A DNA stretch of 38,910 nt from Opitutales bacterium (GCA_017935025.1 JAGBIL010000039.1:1-38910); one strand, 5' to 3'; positions 1 to 9,336 are shown, counted from the first letter of the stretch. Program-made: numbers and translations. Notes: generated by a model from the sequence alone, not told the origin.

Positions 1-478
1 GCATTGCGTTTGAGATAGAATAATACTCTGAAAGTGCTTCTGCTCATAACTCTACTTTTTTGATTACAAAATTATTTCTTGTAGAGCTGAGTGACGGTAG
101 GCAGAACACAGCGTATCGGTGCAAAAGAATCAGTCGCAGCAAAACCGGACGAAGATATTAGAAACTTCGCTATATTTGCGACCGAAATCGCTTAACAAGT
201 ATTGTAATTCAATCTGTTACAACAGCCAAAGCAACCTTTCAAAGTCAAGATTCAAAGTAACGAGATAGTAACGAAACTTTGTCATTTCTTGGCTTTTTAT
301 CGGCATTTGATGGCTCTGCAACATATTGGCAAACATCGTTAAATCGCTAACAGACAACATTCTTTCCCCATTTCGCACTCACTTTCGTTTCTTTGTTGTA
401 TCTTTGCTCGAGGCCTGATGCTTGGTGCTAAAAACTCTCGAATTTCGGCTTTGCTTTTGAGAGGGGTTCTTAATAGCG
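1..478. other. AT-rich region without a convincing gene
   Basis: This stretch is visibly AT-richer than the neighbouring genes and holds no copy of the GCGGGAACG word. The longest plausible reading is a 46-codon minus-strand frame at about 221-360 with no clear ribosome binding site, which I do not call. Two sequences fit the Bacteroidetes -7 box TAnnTTTG (171-178 and 399-406) but lack a well-placed partner box. Positions 415-434 carry a short repeat also found near 14865-14883. It may be transferred DNA or simply the sufB leader; the upstream context is outside the window. Confidence 0.4.
415..434 (+). repeat. Short dispersed repeat TGATGCTTkGTGCTAAAAA, copy 1
   Basis: The sequence TGATGCTTGGTGCTAAAAA upstream of sufB recurs on the minus strand at 14865-14883 with one difference, in the spacer between the exosortase and the M60-like gene. 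A looser version (CTGATGTTTTGTGCTT) lies near 14946-14961. All copies are intergenic. Function unknown. Confidence 0.4.
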
Positions 479-499
479 TTGGTGCTTCGATTTTTGACG

Positions 500-1933
500 A
501 TGGGAAATTTTGAAACCAAAAAGAACATTGTTGCGCCGGATGCGATTAATATCGACCGCGATGCCGGAAATTTTTCCTACGCGGAAAATTATACGCTTGA
601 TGCGGGTGTCGGTCTAAATCGGTCCGTCATTGATTACATCGTAAAGGCAAAAGGAGAACCCGAATGGATTCGGGATTTTCGCTACGAGGCGTTGAAAGTT
701 TTTGAAGAGAAACCAATGCCCATGCATTGGGCTCCGGAACTGATTAAGGAGATTGATTTTTCAAAAATTCGCTATTACCTGGCGAAAAGCGCTCAGGCGT
801 CGCGTTCGTGGGAGGAAGTCCCTGATGACGTGAAAAAAACTTTTGAGCGTCTCGGCGTTCCCGAGCAGGAACGCAAATTTCTCGCGGGCGTGGATGCGCA
901 GTTTGACTCGGAATCCGCATATTCGCGCATGAAAGACGAGTTGTCGAAGCAGGGTGTGATTTTTGTCGGGCCGCTCGAAGGACTTACTACTTACGAGCAC
1001 ATTTTTCGCCCATGGTTCGGAAAGGTGATTCCGACAACGGACAGCAAATTTTCCGCGCTCAACAGTGCGTGTTTTTCCGGCGGTTCGTTTATTTATGTGC
1101 CTAAGGGCGTGAAAGTGAAGCAGCCTCTGCAGGCGTATTTTCGTATCAATGCGGAAAATTCCGGGCAATTCGAGCGCACGCTGATTATCGCGGACGAAGG
1201 AGCGGAGCTTGTTTATATGGAAGGTTGTACGGCTCCGCAGTTCAGCTCCGCAACGCTACACTCGGGAGTCGTCGAACTTGTTGCGCTCAAAGGCGCGAAA
1301 ATTCAGTATGTAACCGTGCAAAACTGGGCGGACAACGTTTTCAATCTTGTTACGCAACGCGGGATGGCGATGGAGGACGCGGAAATTCGTTGGATCGACT
1401 GTAACATCGGTTCTCGTTTGACGATGAAGTATCCCGCTGTCGTGCTCAAGGGCGCGCGTTCCCGCGGCGAAGTGCTTTCGATTGCGCTCGCGCACACGGG
1501 GCAGGTTCAGGATACCGGCGCGAAAATGATTCACCTCGCAGACGGAACAACGTCGAACATTATTTCCAAGTCTGTTTCGACGGGCGACGGACGCGCGAAT
1601 TATCGCGGATTGGTTTCGATGCCGAAAGCGCTCTCCGGTTGTAAAAATAACAGCGAGTGCCACACGTTACTCATCAACACGAACTCCGCTACGGGAACGT
1701 ATCCGGCGATTACCGTTCACGGGAACGCTTCGCAAACACAGCACGAAGCCAGCGTGTCCAAGGTTTCCGCCGATCAGATTTTTTATATGCAGCAACGCGG
1801 ACTGACTGAAGCTGAAGCGATGAGCCTCGCGGTGAACGGCTTTGTGAACGACCTCGTCAAAGAGTTTCCGATGGAATATTCCGTGGAGCTCAAACGCCTC
1901 ATCGAAATGGAGATGGAAGGCTCCGTCGCGTAG
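500..1933 (+). CDS. sufB: Fe-S cluster assembly scaffold protein SufB
   Basis: SufB forms the SufBCD complex that builds Fe-S clusters in the cytoplasm. The 477-aa product matches family length and keeps the C-terminal beta-helix core (about residues 200-450) with family stretches such as [29 protein letters not shown] and [25 protein letters not shown] holds the conserved cysteine equivalent to E. coli Cys405. I start at ATG 500 because MGNFETKK is family-like; an in-frame TTG at 479 lies about 12 nt after a GAGAGGGG sequence and could be used instead. Unusually, sufC, sufD and sufS are not next to it: upstream is a gene-poor AT-rich stretch and downstream a terminator, so it is monocistronic or last in an operon that begins outside the window. 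Confidence 0.96.
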   Translation: MGNFETKKNIVAPDAINIDRDAGNFSYAENYTLDAGVGLNRSVIDYIVKAKGEPEWIRDFRYEALKVFEEKPMPMHWAPELIKEIDFSKIRYYLAKSAQASRSWEEVPDDVKKTFERLGVPEQERKFLAGVDAQFDSESAYSRMKDELSKQGVIFVGPLEGLTTYEHIFRPWFGKVIPTTDSKFSALNSACFSGGSFIYVPKGVKVKQPLQAYFRINAENSGQFERTLIIADEGAELVYMEGCTAPQFSSATLHSGVVELVALKGAKIQYVTVQNWADNVFNLVTQRGMAMEDAEIRWIDCNIGSRLTMKYPAVVLKGARSRGEVLSIALAHTGQVQDTGAKMIHLADGTTSNIISKSVSTGDGRANYRGLVSMPKALSGCKNNSECHTLLINTNSATGTYPAITVHGNASQTQHEASVSKVSADQIFYMQQRGLTEAEAMSLAVNGFVNDLVKEFPMEYSVELKRLIEMEMEGSVA

Positions 1934-1946
1934 GTCCGTTTACGAT

Positions 1947-1993
1947 AAAAACGGCAGGACCTGAAAGTCGATTTCGGGTTCTGCCGTTTTTTT
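1947..1993 (+). terminator. Intrinsic terminator of sufB, probably bidirectional
   Basis: A 15-bp stem (AAAAACGGCAGGACC at 1947-1961 with GGTTCTGCCGTTTTT at 1977-1991, one G-T pair) is followed by more T residues. The left arm begins with a run of A, so it also has a T tract on the minus strand, suiting the convergent PEP-CTERM gene ending at 2014. Confidence 0.85.
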
Positions 1994-2013
1994 GAGAGGA
2001 GTGAACGAATCGG

Positions 2014-2922
2014 CTATCGGCGGCGGCGGGAAACGACGAGCGCGAGAGCTCCGATTCCCGCAAGCAAACAGAATGCCGACGGTTCCGGAATTTTCGACAA
2101 ATGCAGAGAAACGGACTGGGTTTCGGCGTTTACGACAAAATTTTTGGTGTAGTTTTCAAAACCTTCAACCGTAATACCGCCGAGGTATTGATTAAGCGAC
2201 TCTTCATTATTCGCCATAAAAATACCGTCACCGACAGTTAGTCTGAGCGAGTTCAACGTCGCTCCGGGGTTGGCAACGATAAAGTTTTCCAAAATAAATT
2301 TATCCGTATTGTTAGAGTATTGAGTCGCGTCAACAATCAGATTTTTTGCGGAGCTAAGCGTAATAGAGCATGGATTTCCTCCGGAACGAATCTGGATTCC
2401 TCCGGAAACACCTTGTCCGTCACTATCGTCAAAGCTAAGTTTTAAAACGGAAGAATCCGTTACCGTCACGCGTGCGCCGTGTGCGACGGTAAACTCGTCT
2501 CCGACGGAAAGCTTTCCTCCGTTTTGCAGGGTAACGGTTCCGGCAATTTCTATTCCGAGGTTAAACGCTCCCGCGCAATTCCATGTTCCGCCGTCGACGT
2601 AGCAATGTCCGGAGCGTGAGATGCCCGAAACGTAAACGTCTTTCATGGTGTTGGCTGTTCCGTAGATATACAAATACGTCGGATCAATGTTATTGGGGCA
2701 ACAACCGATGAGCACGTTTTCACTTACCGTCCATGTCTTGCCTTTTGCAAGCGTTCCGGATCCGGTTCCCCTGTATCCGATTTTGAGAACTTTTCCGCCA
2801 TAGTTGTCATCGAGGTAATAACCGTATTCTCCGGTAAAAACCATTTCGCCGTTGGCGATTGCTGTTCCCGCGAGGGCGAGTGTGGAAACGAGTAATGTGG
2901 TGGAGATGAATTTGTTTTTCAT
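2014..2922 (-). CDS. PEP-CTERM sorting-domain surface protein
   Basis: This 302-aa protein has a Sec signal peptide (about residues 1-23, ending TAIA), then a Gly/Ser/Thr/Asn-rich body with short beta-strand-like repeats of the kind seen in autotransporter-like beta-helices. The last 26 residues are a classical PEP-CTERM: IPEPS, a hydrophobic segment (AFCLLAGIGALALVV) and the basic tail SRRRR. By family knowledge an exosortase cleaves at PEP and the product reaches the envelope or exterior; an exosortase is encoded at 14979-16070. The body contains several Cys, including a CC pair. It has no exact GCGGGAACG copy, unlike nearly every neighbour. It diverges from recQ across 93 bp. The target and role of the body are not recognisable. 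Confidence 0.9.
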   Translation of the reverse strand: MKNKFISTTLLVSTLALAGTAIANGEMVFTGEYGYYLDDNYGGKVLKIGYRGTGSGTLAKGKTWTVSENVLIGCCPNNIDPTYLYIYGTANTMKDVYVSGISRSGHCYVDGGTWNCAGAFNLGIEIAGTVTLQNGGKLSVGDEFTVAHGARVTVTDSSVLKLSFDDSDGQGVSGGIQIRSGGNPCSITLSSAKNLIVDATQYSNNTDKFILENFIVANPGATLNSLRLTVGDGIFMANNEESLNQYLGGITVEGFENYTKNFVVNAETQSVSLHLSKIPEPSAFCLLAGIGALALVVSRRRR

Positions 2923-2982
2923 AAGTTACTAAATTAGTGGTAATTTCTGCGCGGGTAAATCATTTTTCATTTTGCTTTCATG

Positions 2983-2998
2983 CTCGGGGAAACCCGAG
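2983..2998 (+). promoter_or_regulatory. GNRA-loop hairpin in the recQ leader
   Basis: CTCGGG (2983-2988) and CCCGAG (2993-2998) flank a GAAA tetraloop, a very stable small hairpin 17 nt before the preferred recQ start. It could protect or modulate the mRNA 5' region. No T tract follows, so it is not a terminator. Confidence 0.4.
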
Positions 2999-3015
2999 TA
3001 ATCTCTTCTCTCTTT

Positions 3016-5136
3016 ATGGATTCCCCGGAAGATGTCCTTATGCGCTATTTCGGCTTCGCGAAATTTCGCGAACCGCAGGACCGTATTGTTTCGACAATTT
3101 TGCGCGGGAACGATGCGCTCGTCATCATGCCGACAGGCGGCGGAAAATCGCTTTGCTACCAGCTTCCTGCGTTGATGCTTCCGCATTTGACGGTGGTGGT
3201 TTCGCCCCTTATTGCGCTGATGAAAGATCAGGTCGATGCGCTTCGAGCCCGGGGAATTCCCGCCGCGTGCCTCAACAGTATGCAGACGCTCGAAGAGCAG
3301 AACGAAATTTTTGAACAAATTCATACGGGAACGCTCAAGCTCGTTTACATTGCCCCGGAACGGTTCCGGGCACAGCGTTTTGTCGATGCCGTAAGCCGTG
3401 TGGAGGTTTCGCTTTTTGCGGTGGACGAAGCGCATTGTCTTTCGCAGTGGGGGCATGATTTCCGCCCGGATTATTTGCGGCTCGGGAACGCGCTTTCGCG
3501 TTTCAAAAAACGTCCGATTGTTGCCGCGTTCACGGCTACGGCAACGCCGGATGTGCGTGAAGACATCGTAAAACACTTGAATTTGAGGGCGCCCGCAGAG
3601 TTTGTTGCCGGATTCGCCCGCGAAAATTTGTCGTTTAATATTCGCCACATTGAGGCGGGAACGCCATCGCGGCGAGGCGAAGGGAAAACGACGTTGCACA
3701 TCGCGAAGTTGCGCGAAATCCAAAAACTCGTTTCCCTTCACAAAACGGGCATCGTTTACTGCGCGACGCGAAAGAGCGTGGAGCGCGTAGCCGACGATTT
3801 AACCGCGCTCGGTGTGAATCTTATCATGTACCACGGCGGAATGAATGACGCGGAGCGCTCTGCCGCGCAGGATAAATTCATGGCAAAATCCGCCGATGTC
3901 GCCGTCGCTACCAACGCGTTCGGCATGGGAATTGACCGTTCGGACATCCGCTTTGTCGCTCATTACGAAATGCCCGGAAGCGTTGAAGCCTACTATCAGG
4001 AAGCCGGGCGTGCGGGGCGCGACGGAGCTCCCGCCGTGTGCGAGCTTTTTTTTAATTATTCGGACAAACGGGTGCAGGAATTTTTTATCGAAGGCGCAAA
4101 TCCCGGACGACGCGTCATCTGCAACGTTTATGAAACGATGCGGAAACTCGCCGACAACGGGAACGAGCTTCGCGTGTCTGTGGACGACCTCGCCGAGCAG
4201 GCGGAATTTTACGGCGGCGAAAGGCTCAATCCGATGGCGGTTTCAACGAGTATCGGTTTGCTTGCGCGCTTCGGCGCGATTGAGCGTTTTGATATCGCGG
4301 GAACTCGGATTCGCGGGACGCGCTTGCTCAATCCCGATTTGGAAAGTTCTCAACTCGAAATTCCGTGGGAGGGGCTCGACGAAAAGAAAAAACGCGACGA
4401 GAAAAAACTCGAAGAACTTATCCGCATTGCCTATGCGCCGATGTGTCGTCAGGAAGCCATTTTGCGCTATTTTGGAGACAATACCGAGGCGAAGCCCTGC
4501 GGGAAATGCGATGTTTGCCTCGCGCTGAAAAATCATACGCGGCGAGTTCCCGACATCGACGAACTGATTGTGGTGAAGAAAATTCTCAGCGGTGTTGCGC
4601 GTATGTCCCGTAAAGGAGCAACCGGCGAATGGATGCCGCGCTTCGGGCGTCAACGCATTGTGGATTGCCTCGTCGGCAGTCGCAACGCGGCGACGCTCCA
4701 GGCCGGATGCGATCGCCTTTCCACTTACGGGATTTTGAAACGGGAAGGGCGCGAATACATCGGCGCTCTCATGGACGAGATGATTCGCGAAGGCTTGCTT
4801 TCCGTTTCTCGGGATAGCGAATATCCGCTTTGCGGACTCACGGCTTTGGGTTCTGCGGTAATGTTCGGGAAGGAAAATTTCGAAATGAATTGGCCCGAGC
4901 CTCCGCGGGAACGCGTTGATAAAAAAGCGCTTTCCGGAATTTCAAAAATTCCGCGTCACATTTCCGTGCCGCGTGATACCGGTGTGCTCTCGCGGGAGGA
5001 AGAAGATTTTTTGAGCGGAATCGGTTCCTCTATAGGGAAAAACAAGGTCTCTTCGAAAAGATCTGCGTTTTCCCGTGACGGCAAAAAGAGGAAACTTCCG
5101 CCGTGGCTCCTTGCAAAAATCCGAGGCAGAAAATAG
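3016..5136 (+). CDS. recQ: ATP-dependent DNA helicase RecQ
   Basis: RecQ is a 3'-5' DNA helicase for recombination and fork repair. The 706-aa product shows the full set: the N-terminal FGFAKFREPQ region, Walker A (PTGGGKSLCYQLPA), DEAH box with aromatic-rich loop (DEAHCLSQWGHDFRPDY), motif III TATATPDV, motifs V/VI (NAFGMGIDRSDIRF, YYQEAGRAGRDG), and the zinc-binding RQC cysteines (MCRQEAIL, CGKCDVC). A winged-helix RQC region follows (about residues 520-620). The C-terminal ~70 residues are basic and low in complexity, and I see no HRDC domain. An ATG at 2980 would add 12 residues not typical of the family, so I start at ATG 3016. The gene diverges from the PEP-CTERM gene. Confidence 0.96.
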   Translation: MDSPEDVLMRYFGFAKFREPQDRIVSTILRGNDALVIMPTGGGKSLCYQLPALMLPHLTVVVSPLIALMKDQVDALRARGIPAACLNSMQTLEEQNEIFEQIHTGTLKLVYIAPERFRAQRFVDAVSRVEVSLFAVDEAHCLSQWGHDFRPDYLRLGNALSRFKKRPIVAAFTATATPDVREDIVKHLNLRAPAEFVAGFARENLSFNIRHIEAGTPSRRGEGKTTLHIAKLREIQKLVSLHKTGIVYCATRKSVERVADDLTALGVNLIMYHGGMNDAERSAAQDKFMAKSADVAVATNAFGMGIDRSDIRFVAHYEMPGSVEAYYQEAGRAGRDGAPAVCELFFNYSDKRVQEFFIEGANPGRRVICNVYETMRKLADNGNELRVSVDDLAEQAEFYGGERLNPMAVSTSIGLLARFGAIERFDIAGTRIRGTRLLNPDLESSQLEIPWEGLDEKKKRDEKKLEELIRIAYAPMCRQEAILRYFGDNTEAKPCGKCDVCLALKNHTRRVPDIDELIVVKKILSGVARMSRKGATGEWMPRFGRQRIVDCLVGSRNAATLQAGCDRLSTYGILKREGREYIGALMDEMIREGLLSVSRDSEYPLCGLTALGSAVMFGKENFEMNWPEPPRERVDKKALSGISKIPRHISVPRDTGVLSREEEDFLSGIGSSIGKNKVSSKRSAFSRDGKKRKLPPWLLAKIRGRK

Positions 5137-5235
5137 TTGTGGAATGCCACTTCGTTCCCGTCGCGGTAAAGGTCAGGAGGTTTTTACTCCCAAAAAAAAC
5201 TTCGCGTCGGAATTTTCTTTTGTTGCGTTTCAGAT

Positions 5236-5272
5236 AAAAAAAACGTTCCCGCGAATTTTTCACGGGAACGTT
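5236..5272 (-). terminator. Terminator made from an inverted pair of the GCGGGAACG word
   Basis: AACGTTCCCG (5242-5251) pairs with CGGGAACGTT (5263-5272) across an 11-nt loop. On the minus strand it is followed by eight T, so it terminates the minus-strand gene ending at 5279; it also lies after recQ, which converges here. Both arms are copies of the overrepresented word. Confidence 0.85.
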
Positions 5273-5278
5273 CTTGTT

Positions 5279-6646
5279 TTAGTGGCGCTTGGTCTGCTTC
5301 GTCATGAAGTTGGGACCGTCTGCCTTGTAGCGACCTTCAACGAAGAGAATATTCAGCAAATCGGGGTCGATGGCCGCGAGTTTAAACAGAGAGTAAGGTT
5401 CGTTCGGCGGCGTCGCTTCCGTGCGCTCGCCTTTCTTTTCGATACCCAAAACCGCGCCTGCATAACCGCCGGCACCTTCGCCGAATGCGATGCAAATTTT
5501 GTATTTTTTGCCTTTTTGGAGCTTCATCCAGCTACCTTTAAAAAGGTGATTCTGGACGGAGCCTCCCTTTCCGGAGCCTCTTCCGTCGGTCTTGGTGTGA
5601 TCTTTCGGTTCCCAGTTGGCGTTGGCGGGTTCGCGAACGGCTTTGCCGTGACCTTCGCCCGGCCAGTAAGCGTAAAACACGGTCTTACGGTCGAGTCCGA
5701 CGATGATGGCATCGTCGCCCATACCGACGAACCGATACTCGCCCGTTTCCGGGGGTGTGATTTCCCCGGAGTAAACAACCATCCATCCCGGAGCATCAAA
5801 GGGCGGTTTCCCGTCTTCACCCGCAAACGCGGCGGTTGCGGCATCCGCACGAATCATGTTTTTGGTTTTAAAATCTTTGTAAATGTAAACCTGATTGGCT
5901 TTGAGCGTTGTTCCCGCTTCGAAATAGCGTTGGGCGAGTTTCTTCACGTCAAAGCTGTTGTCAAGCATTCCGAGGGCTTTATGCAACTCCGTCTTGCGCT
6001 TGCCTCTATCTTCGTTGCTTGTTGAGCAGTAAGTGATTTTGCCGTCGCGGGAACGTTTCAGGTCGAAAAGCGTGCCCTTGAGTGTCGGCGTTTTGGAGAA
6101 GCTCGTTCCGAATGCGGAAAGGAACGCACGACCGTTGCCGATACCGGGTCCGATGCCTTTACCGATCCCGCCGCCTGCGCCGCCGCCGAGACCGGAGGAG
6201 CCGCCGGGTTTCATTCCGCCCATGGAACCCATGGAACTGCTCATCTTCGGCATTTCCGGAAGCGTGAGCGTGGCGCGCGTACTTTTGGATGTAATTTTGT
6301 TCTGCGTGTTCATGTCGCGCGGTTTCGGTCGCATACGGTGTTTCTGGCGGTTGGCGTTTTCGCCGTTGCTTCCGCCGCCTGCACCGGAAACGAATTCCGT
6401 CGGCTCGGGCGGTTCCGGACGCACCGTGGCGACCACATAAAAGAGCGCGAAAATGATAAGCGCCGCGTGCAGAATAATGGAAACGATAAAGCCGTCACCG
6501 CCGAACGATTTCCACGAGAAACTGGTGTGTCGTTTCAGTGGGTCTTCGCCGTTTTCATCGAGTACGGGAACGTCTTCGTAATACTCCTCAGGCGCAACTT
6601 CCTGCGGAGGCACGGGATATTCTTCGGGGGAATTGTTGGGATTCAT
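5279..6646 (-). CDS. Single-pass membrane protein with Gly-rich linker and PA14-like domain
   Basis: The 455-aa product has an acidic, Pro/Glu-rich cytoplasmic N-terminus (1-50), one membrane helix (about 54-76, GFIVSIILHAALIIFALFYV), then a Pro/Gly/Ser-rich periplasmic linker (78-190) with the stretch SGLGGGAGGGIGKGIGPGIG. The layout of short cytoplasmic part, one helix and Pro/Gly-rich stalk is like TonB or TolA, but I see no TonB C-terminal domain. Residues about 290-420 resemble a PA14/GLEYA-type carbohydrate-binding fold: GWMVVYSGEITPPETGEYRF, then GDDAIIVGLDRKTVFYAYW. I infer an inner-membrane-anchored protein holding a binding domain in the periplasm. Start ATG 6646. It stands alone, with its own terminator. 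Confidence 0.6.
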   Translation of the reverse strand: MNPNNSPEEYPVPPQEVAPEEYYEDVPVLDENGEDPLKRHTSFSWKSFGGDGFIVSIILHAALIIFALFYVVATVRPEPPEPTEFVSGAGGGSNGENANRQKHRMRPKPRDMNTQNKITSKSTRATLTLPEMPKMSSSMGSMGGMKPGGSSGLGGGAGGGIGKGIGPGIGNGRAFLSAFGTSFSKTPTLKGTLFDLKRSRDGKITYCSTSNEDRGKRKTELHKALGMLDNSFDVKKLAQRYFEAGTTLKANQVYIYKDFKTKNMIRADAATAAFAGEDGKPPFDAPGWMVVYSGEITPPETGEYRFVGMGDDAIIVGLDRKTVFYAYWPGEGHGKAVREPANANWEPKDHTKTDGRGSGKGGSVQNHLFKGSWMKLQKGKKYKICIAFGEGAGGYAGAVLGIEKKGERTEATPPNEPYSLFKLAAIDPDLLNILFVEGRYKADGPNFMTKQTKRH

Positions 6647-6773
6647 AAGGTATAAATAAAGGTCGTTGGGGTGTATCGGGAATTTTTGTGCCTTATAAAA
6701 GCACTAACTTCCTATTATTGAGCAAAGTCGGCTAAACTCAACATTTTTTTGCCTTTTTGCTCGCGGGAATGAG

Positions 6774-7775
6774 TCAATTTCTTCGCGCTGCGTAGCGATT
6801 GGCGAGAATCGTACAGACGAGGAGTTGAAGCTGGTGGTAGAACATAATCGGCAACACGATGAGTCCGATTTGCGGAGCGCTTCCGAAAATGAGTTTTGCC
6901 ATCGGAACGCCACCGGCGAGCGTTTTTTTCGAGCCGCAGAAAACTGCCGTGATTTCGTCGGATTTTTTGAACCCGAATGCGCGGGCGGCAAAGGTCGTTC
7001 CCGCGAGTGCTACCGTGAGCAAAATCGCCGCGCCGACGAATGTTTCGAGCAAAAGCCCCGCGCCGTGTTTCGTCCAGAGCCCGTCGTAAACCGAATCCGC
7101 AAACGACGAAAAAACGAGCAGCAAAATTACGAATTTGTCGAAAATGTTGATGTATTTTTTGTAGGGCAGGATGAAATTGTAAACCAGCGGATTCAAAATT
7201 TGCCCCAGCAAAAACGGCAGAAAAAGCAGAACGAAAAGATTCAGCACGGTTTCGCCGATCGGAAGCGCATTTCCTCCCGTCGATGCAAAAATGCTCACGA
7301 TCAGCGGCGTGAGAAAAATCCCGAGAATACTCGAGAGCGAGGCGTTGAAAATCGCCGCGGGAACGTTCCCGCGCGCCACCGCCGTCATTGCGACGGACGA
7401 GGAAATCGTGGACGGAATTGCGCCCAAAAAGTAGAACCCGAGCACCAAATCCGCCGGAATGAAATTTTTTGCGATTTGGCAAAACAGAAAAGCGACAATC
7501 GGGAAAACAACAAACGTCGTAATCTGCACGCAAACGTGAATTTTCCAGGAAAGGATGCCGTCGCGCAGATTCTTTCGCGAAATTCCGAGTCCGTGAAAAA
7601 AGAAAATCAGCGCGATGCCGAGGTCGGAAAGTTTGTCCGCGTGAATGACGCCGCCGCTACGCCCGACGTTCGGAAAAAACGTGGCGAGCAGGACGCAGGA
7701 AATCATGCCGAGCAGGAACCAGTCCTTAAAAATGTTCGGTACGGGAAATTTTTGCGGTTTTGCGGGAACGTTCAT
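6774..7775 (-). CDS. BASS-family (bile acid:sodium symporter-like, YfeH-type) transporter
   Basis: The 333-aa protein is almost entirely hydrophobic, with about ten predicted helices. It carries the family signature GAIPSTISSSVAMTAVARGN in the first half and, in the second, the GSKKTLAGGVPMAKLIFG region typical of the SBF-like (YfeH) branch. Members move organic anions with Na+; the substrate here cannot be read from sequence. The gene lies between the PA14-like gene and rarA, all on the minus strand with gaps over 120 bp, so co-transcription is uncertain. The segment coding ARGNVPAA contains an 18-bp perfect palindrome made of two overlapping copies of the GCGGGAACG word. Confidence 0.85.
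   Translation of the reverse strand: MNVPAKPQKFPVPNIFKDWFLLGMISCVLLATFFPNVGRSGGVIHADKLSDLGIALIFFFHGLGISRKNLRDGILSWKIHVCVQITTFVVFPIVAFLFCQIAKNFIPADLVLGFYFLGAIPSTISSSVAMTAVARGNVPAAIFNASLSSILGIFLTPLIVSIFASTGGNALPIGETVLNLFVLLFLPFLLGQILNPLVYNFILPYKKYINIFDKFVILLLVFSSFADSVYDGLWTKHGAGLLLETFVGAAILLTVALAGTTFAARAFGFKKSDEITAVFCGSKKTLAGGVPMAKLIFGSAPQIGLIVLPIMFYHQLQLLVCTILANRYAARRN
7356..7373. repeat. Perfect 18-bp palindrome of two fused GCGGGAACG words
   Basis: CGCGGGAACGTTCCCGCG lies inside the transporter gene. The two words share the central CG. It sits in the coding sequence, so it is not a terminator. Confidence 0.9.
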
Positions 7776-7913
7776 TTTTTAGAAAATTTTACGGAAGAAG
7801 CGGGCTTCGGGGTCGGAGTTGAAAGATGAAAGGCGGGTGCGGAATGTTGACTGTGTAATGTTTAATAAACAATAAACGTTCCACATTAAACGCGCGAAGT
7901 GTCGCGTCCTCCG

Positions 7914-9296
7914 CTATTTTGCGTTCCCGCGCAATTTCTCCCGCAGCACGTTCCAGCGCGCGAGGCGTTCGGCGATGGCGGCTTCCGCTCCGTTGAGTTT
8001 CGGGGTGTAAAGTTTGAGCGACGTTTCAAGGTACGTTTGTCCGGAAATGCCTTCCGGAAATTCGTGGGAATACAAATAGGTTTTTCCGTGTCCGAGCGCT
8101 TTGTTTAGCTTCGTGTGCGCGTCGCGCAAGTGTAGCGGCACTTTCTGGCGCGGGGCGTTGCGGACGGCAGCTTTTGCGGCGAAAAGCGCTTCCGTTGCAG
8201 AGTTACTTTTCGGGCAGGTTGCGAGAAAAATCACCGCGTGGGCAAGGTTTAGCGCACATTCGGGAAGCCCGACAAAATCGCACGCCTGTTGGCACGCGAC
8301 GGCGACACCGATCGCGCGCGAATCCGCCAGCCCGATGTCTTCGCTCGACAAGATCACGAGCCGCCGGGCGATAAAACGAGGATCTTCACCGCCTTCGAGC
8401 ATCACGGCGAGCCAATACAGCGCGGCATCCGGATCGCTCCCGCGGATGGATTTGATGAACGCTGAAACGGTGTCGTAGTGTTCGTCTTCGCCGCGGTCGT
8501 AACGGATTTGGCGTTCCCGCGCAAAGGCTTCGAGGTCGTCTTCGCGAATAGCGGTTTTCGGCGGGCGCGAAAGCGCGAGCGTTTCCAACGTATTTAACGC
8601 GCGGCGCATATCGCCTTCGCACATTTGTGCGACGGAGCGAAGTACGTTTTCGCTTGCGGAAATTTCGAGCAAGCCGAGGCCGCGTTCCTTGTCCGCGAGC
8701 GCGCGGGCGAGGGCGGCGACCACATATTTTTCTTCGACGGGTTCGAGTCGGAAAAGATGAGAGCGCGACAGCAGCGGCGGAATCACATAAAAGCCCGGAT
8801 TGTGTGTCGTGCAACCGATGAGGCGGACGTTCCCGGCTTCGACGTCGGGCAAAAGCAAATCCTGTTGCGCTTTGTTGAAACGGTGAATTTCGTCGATGAG
8901 CAACAGCGTGCGGCGTTGCGGGAACGCGCGTGCCACGCGGAGGATTTCGCGCAGTTCGCCCGTGTTGGAAAGCACTGCATTGACGTGTTCACAGCGGCAG
9001 TGCGTTACCGTTGCGATCGCTTCGGCGAGCGTGGTTTTTCCGCAGCCCGGCGGACCGTAAAAAAGCAGGCTTCCGAAATTGTCCGTTTCGATGAGGCGGG
9101 GCAGAAGTGCGCCTTTTCCGAGAATTTTTTCGTGTCCGAGAATTTCGCTTAAATCACGCGGGCGCATACGCGCGGCGAGCGGACGCCGAAAGCCCGATTG
9201 CGAATCGGATGCCGCCGCGTCCGCGTTCCCGTGCGAACTCGCGGGAACGTCGCCGACATTTCCGCCGAAAAGCGAATCTCCAAAATCTTCTGCCAT
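7914..9296 (-). CDS. rarA: Replication-associated recombination protein A (RarA/MgsA), AAA+ ATPase
   Basis: RarA acts at stalled replication forks and binds SSB and DNA. The 460-aa product has the family opening RPLAARMRPRDLSEILGHEKIL after a ~35-residue low-complexity N-terminus. Next come Walker A (GPPGCGKTTLAEAIA), Walker B (TLLLIDEIHRFNKAQQD), sensor 1 (IGCTTHNPGFYVIPPLLSR), sensor 2 (GDMRRALNTLE) and the C-terminal tetramerisation region (FIKSIRGSDPDAALYWLAVMLEGGEDP). Family members are usually 430-450 aa. Start is ATG 9296; an AAATTGAAATTT element begins about 40 bp upstream. The last codons (RGNAK) use a copy of the GCGGGAACG word. Confidence 0.95.
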   Translation of the reverse strand: MAEDFGDSLFGGNVGDVPASSHGNADAAASDSQSGFRRPLAARMRPRDLSEILGHEKILGKGALLPRLIETDNFGSLLFYGPPGCGKTTLAEAIATVTHCRCEHVNAVLSNTGELREILRVARAFPQRRTLLLIDEIHRFNKAQQDLLLPDVEAGNVRLIGCTTHNPGFYVIPPLLSRSHLFRLEPVEEKYVVAALARALADKERGLGLLEISASENVLRSVAQMCEGDMRRALNTLETLALSRPPKTAIREDDLEAFARERQIRYDRGEDEHYDTVSAFIKSIRGSDPDAALYWLAVMLEGGEDPRFIARRLVILSSEDIGLADSRAIGVAVACQQACDFVGLPECALNLAHAVIFLATCPKSNSATEALFAAKAAVRNAPRQKVPLHLRDAHTKLNKALGHGKTYLYSHEFPEGISGQTYLETSLKLYTPKLNGAEAAIAERLARWNVLREKLRGNAK

Positions 9297-9336
9297 TTTT
9301 TCTTCGGGAAAAAGCTACGCCTCCGCCACCGTTCCC

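Noticed and set aside
221..360. 46-codon minus-strand frame beginning MLSVSDLTMF
   Set aside because: No strong ribosome site, no recognised family, too short to distinguish from chance in AT-rich DNA.
2926..2943. TTACTAAATTAGTGGTAA dyad between the PEP-CTERM gene and recQ
   Set aside because: Short, imperfect symmetry in an AT-rich spacer; too weak to call an operator.
6825..7829. 334-codon plus-strand frame opposite the BASS transporter
   Set aside because: Arg/Glu/Asn-rich artefact of an antisense frame of a hydrophobic gene.
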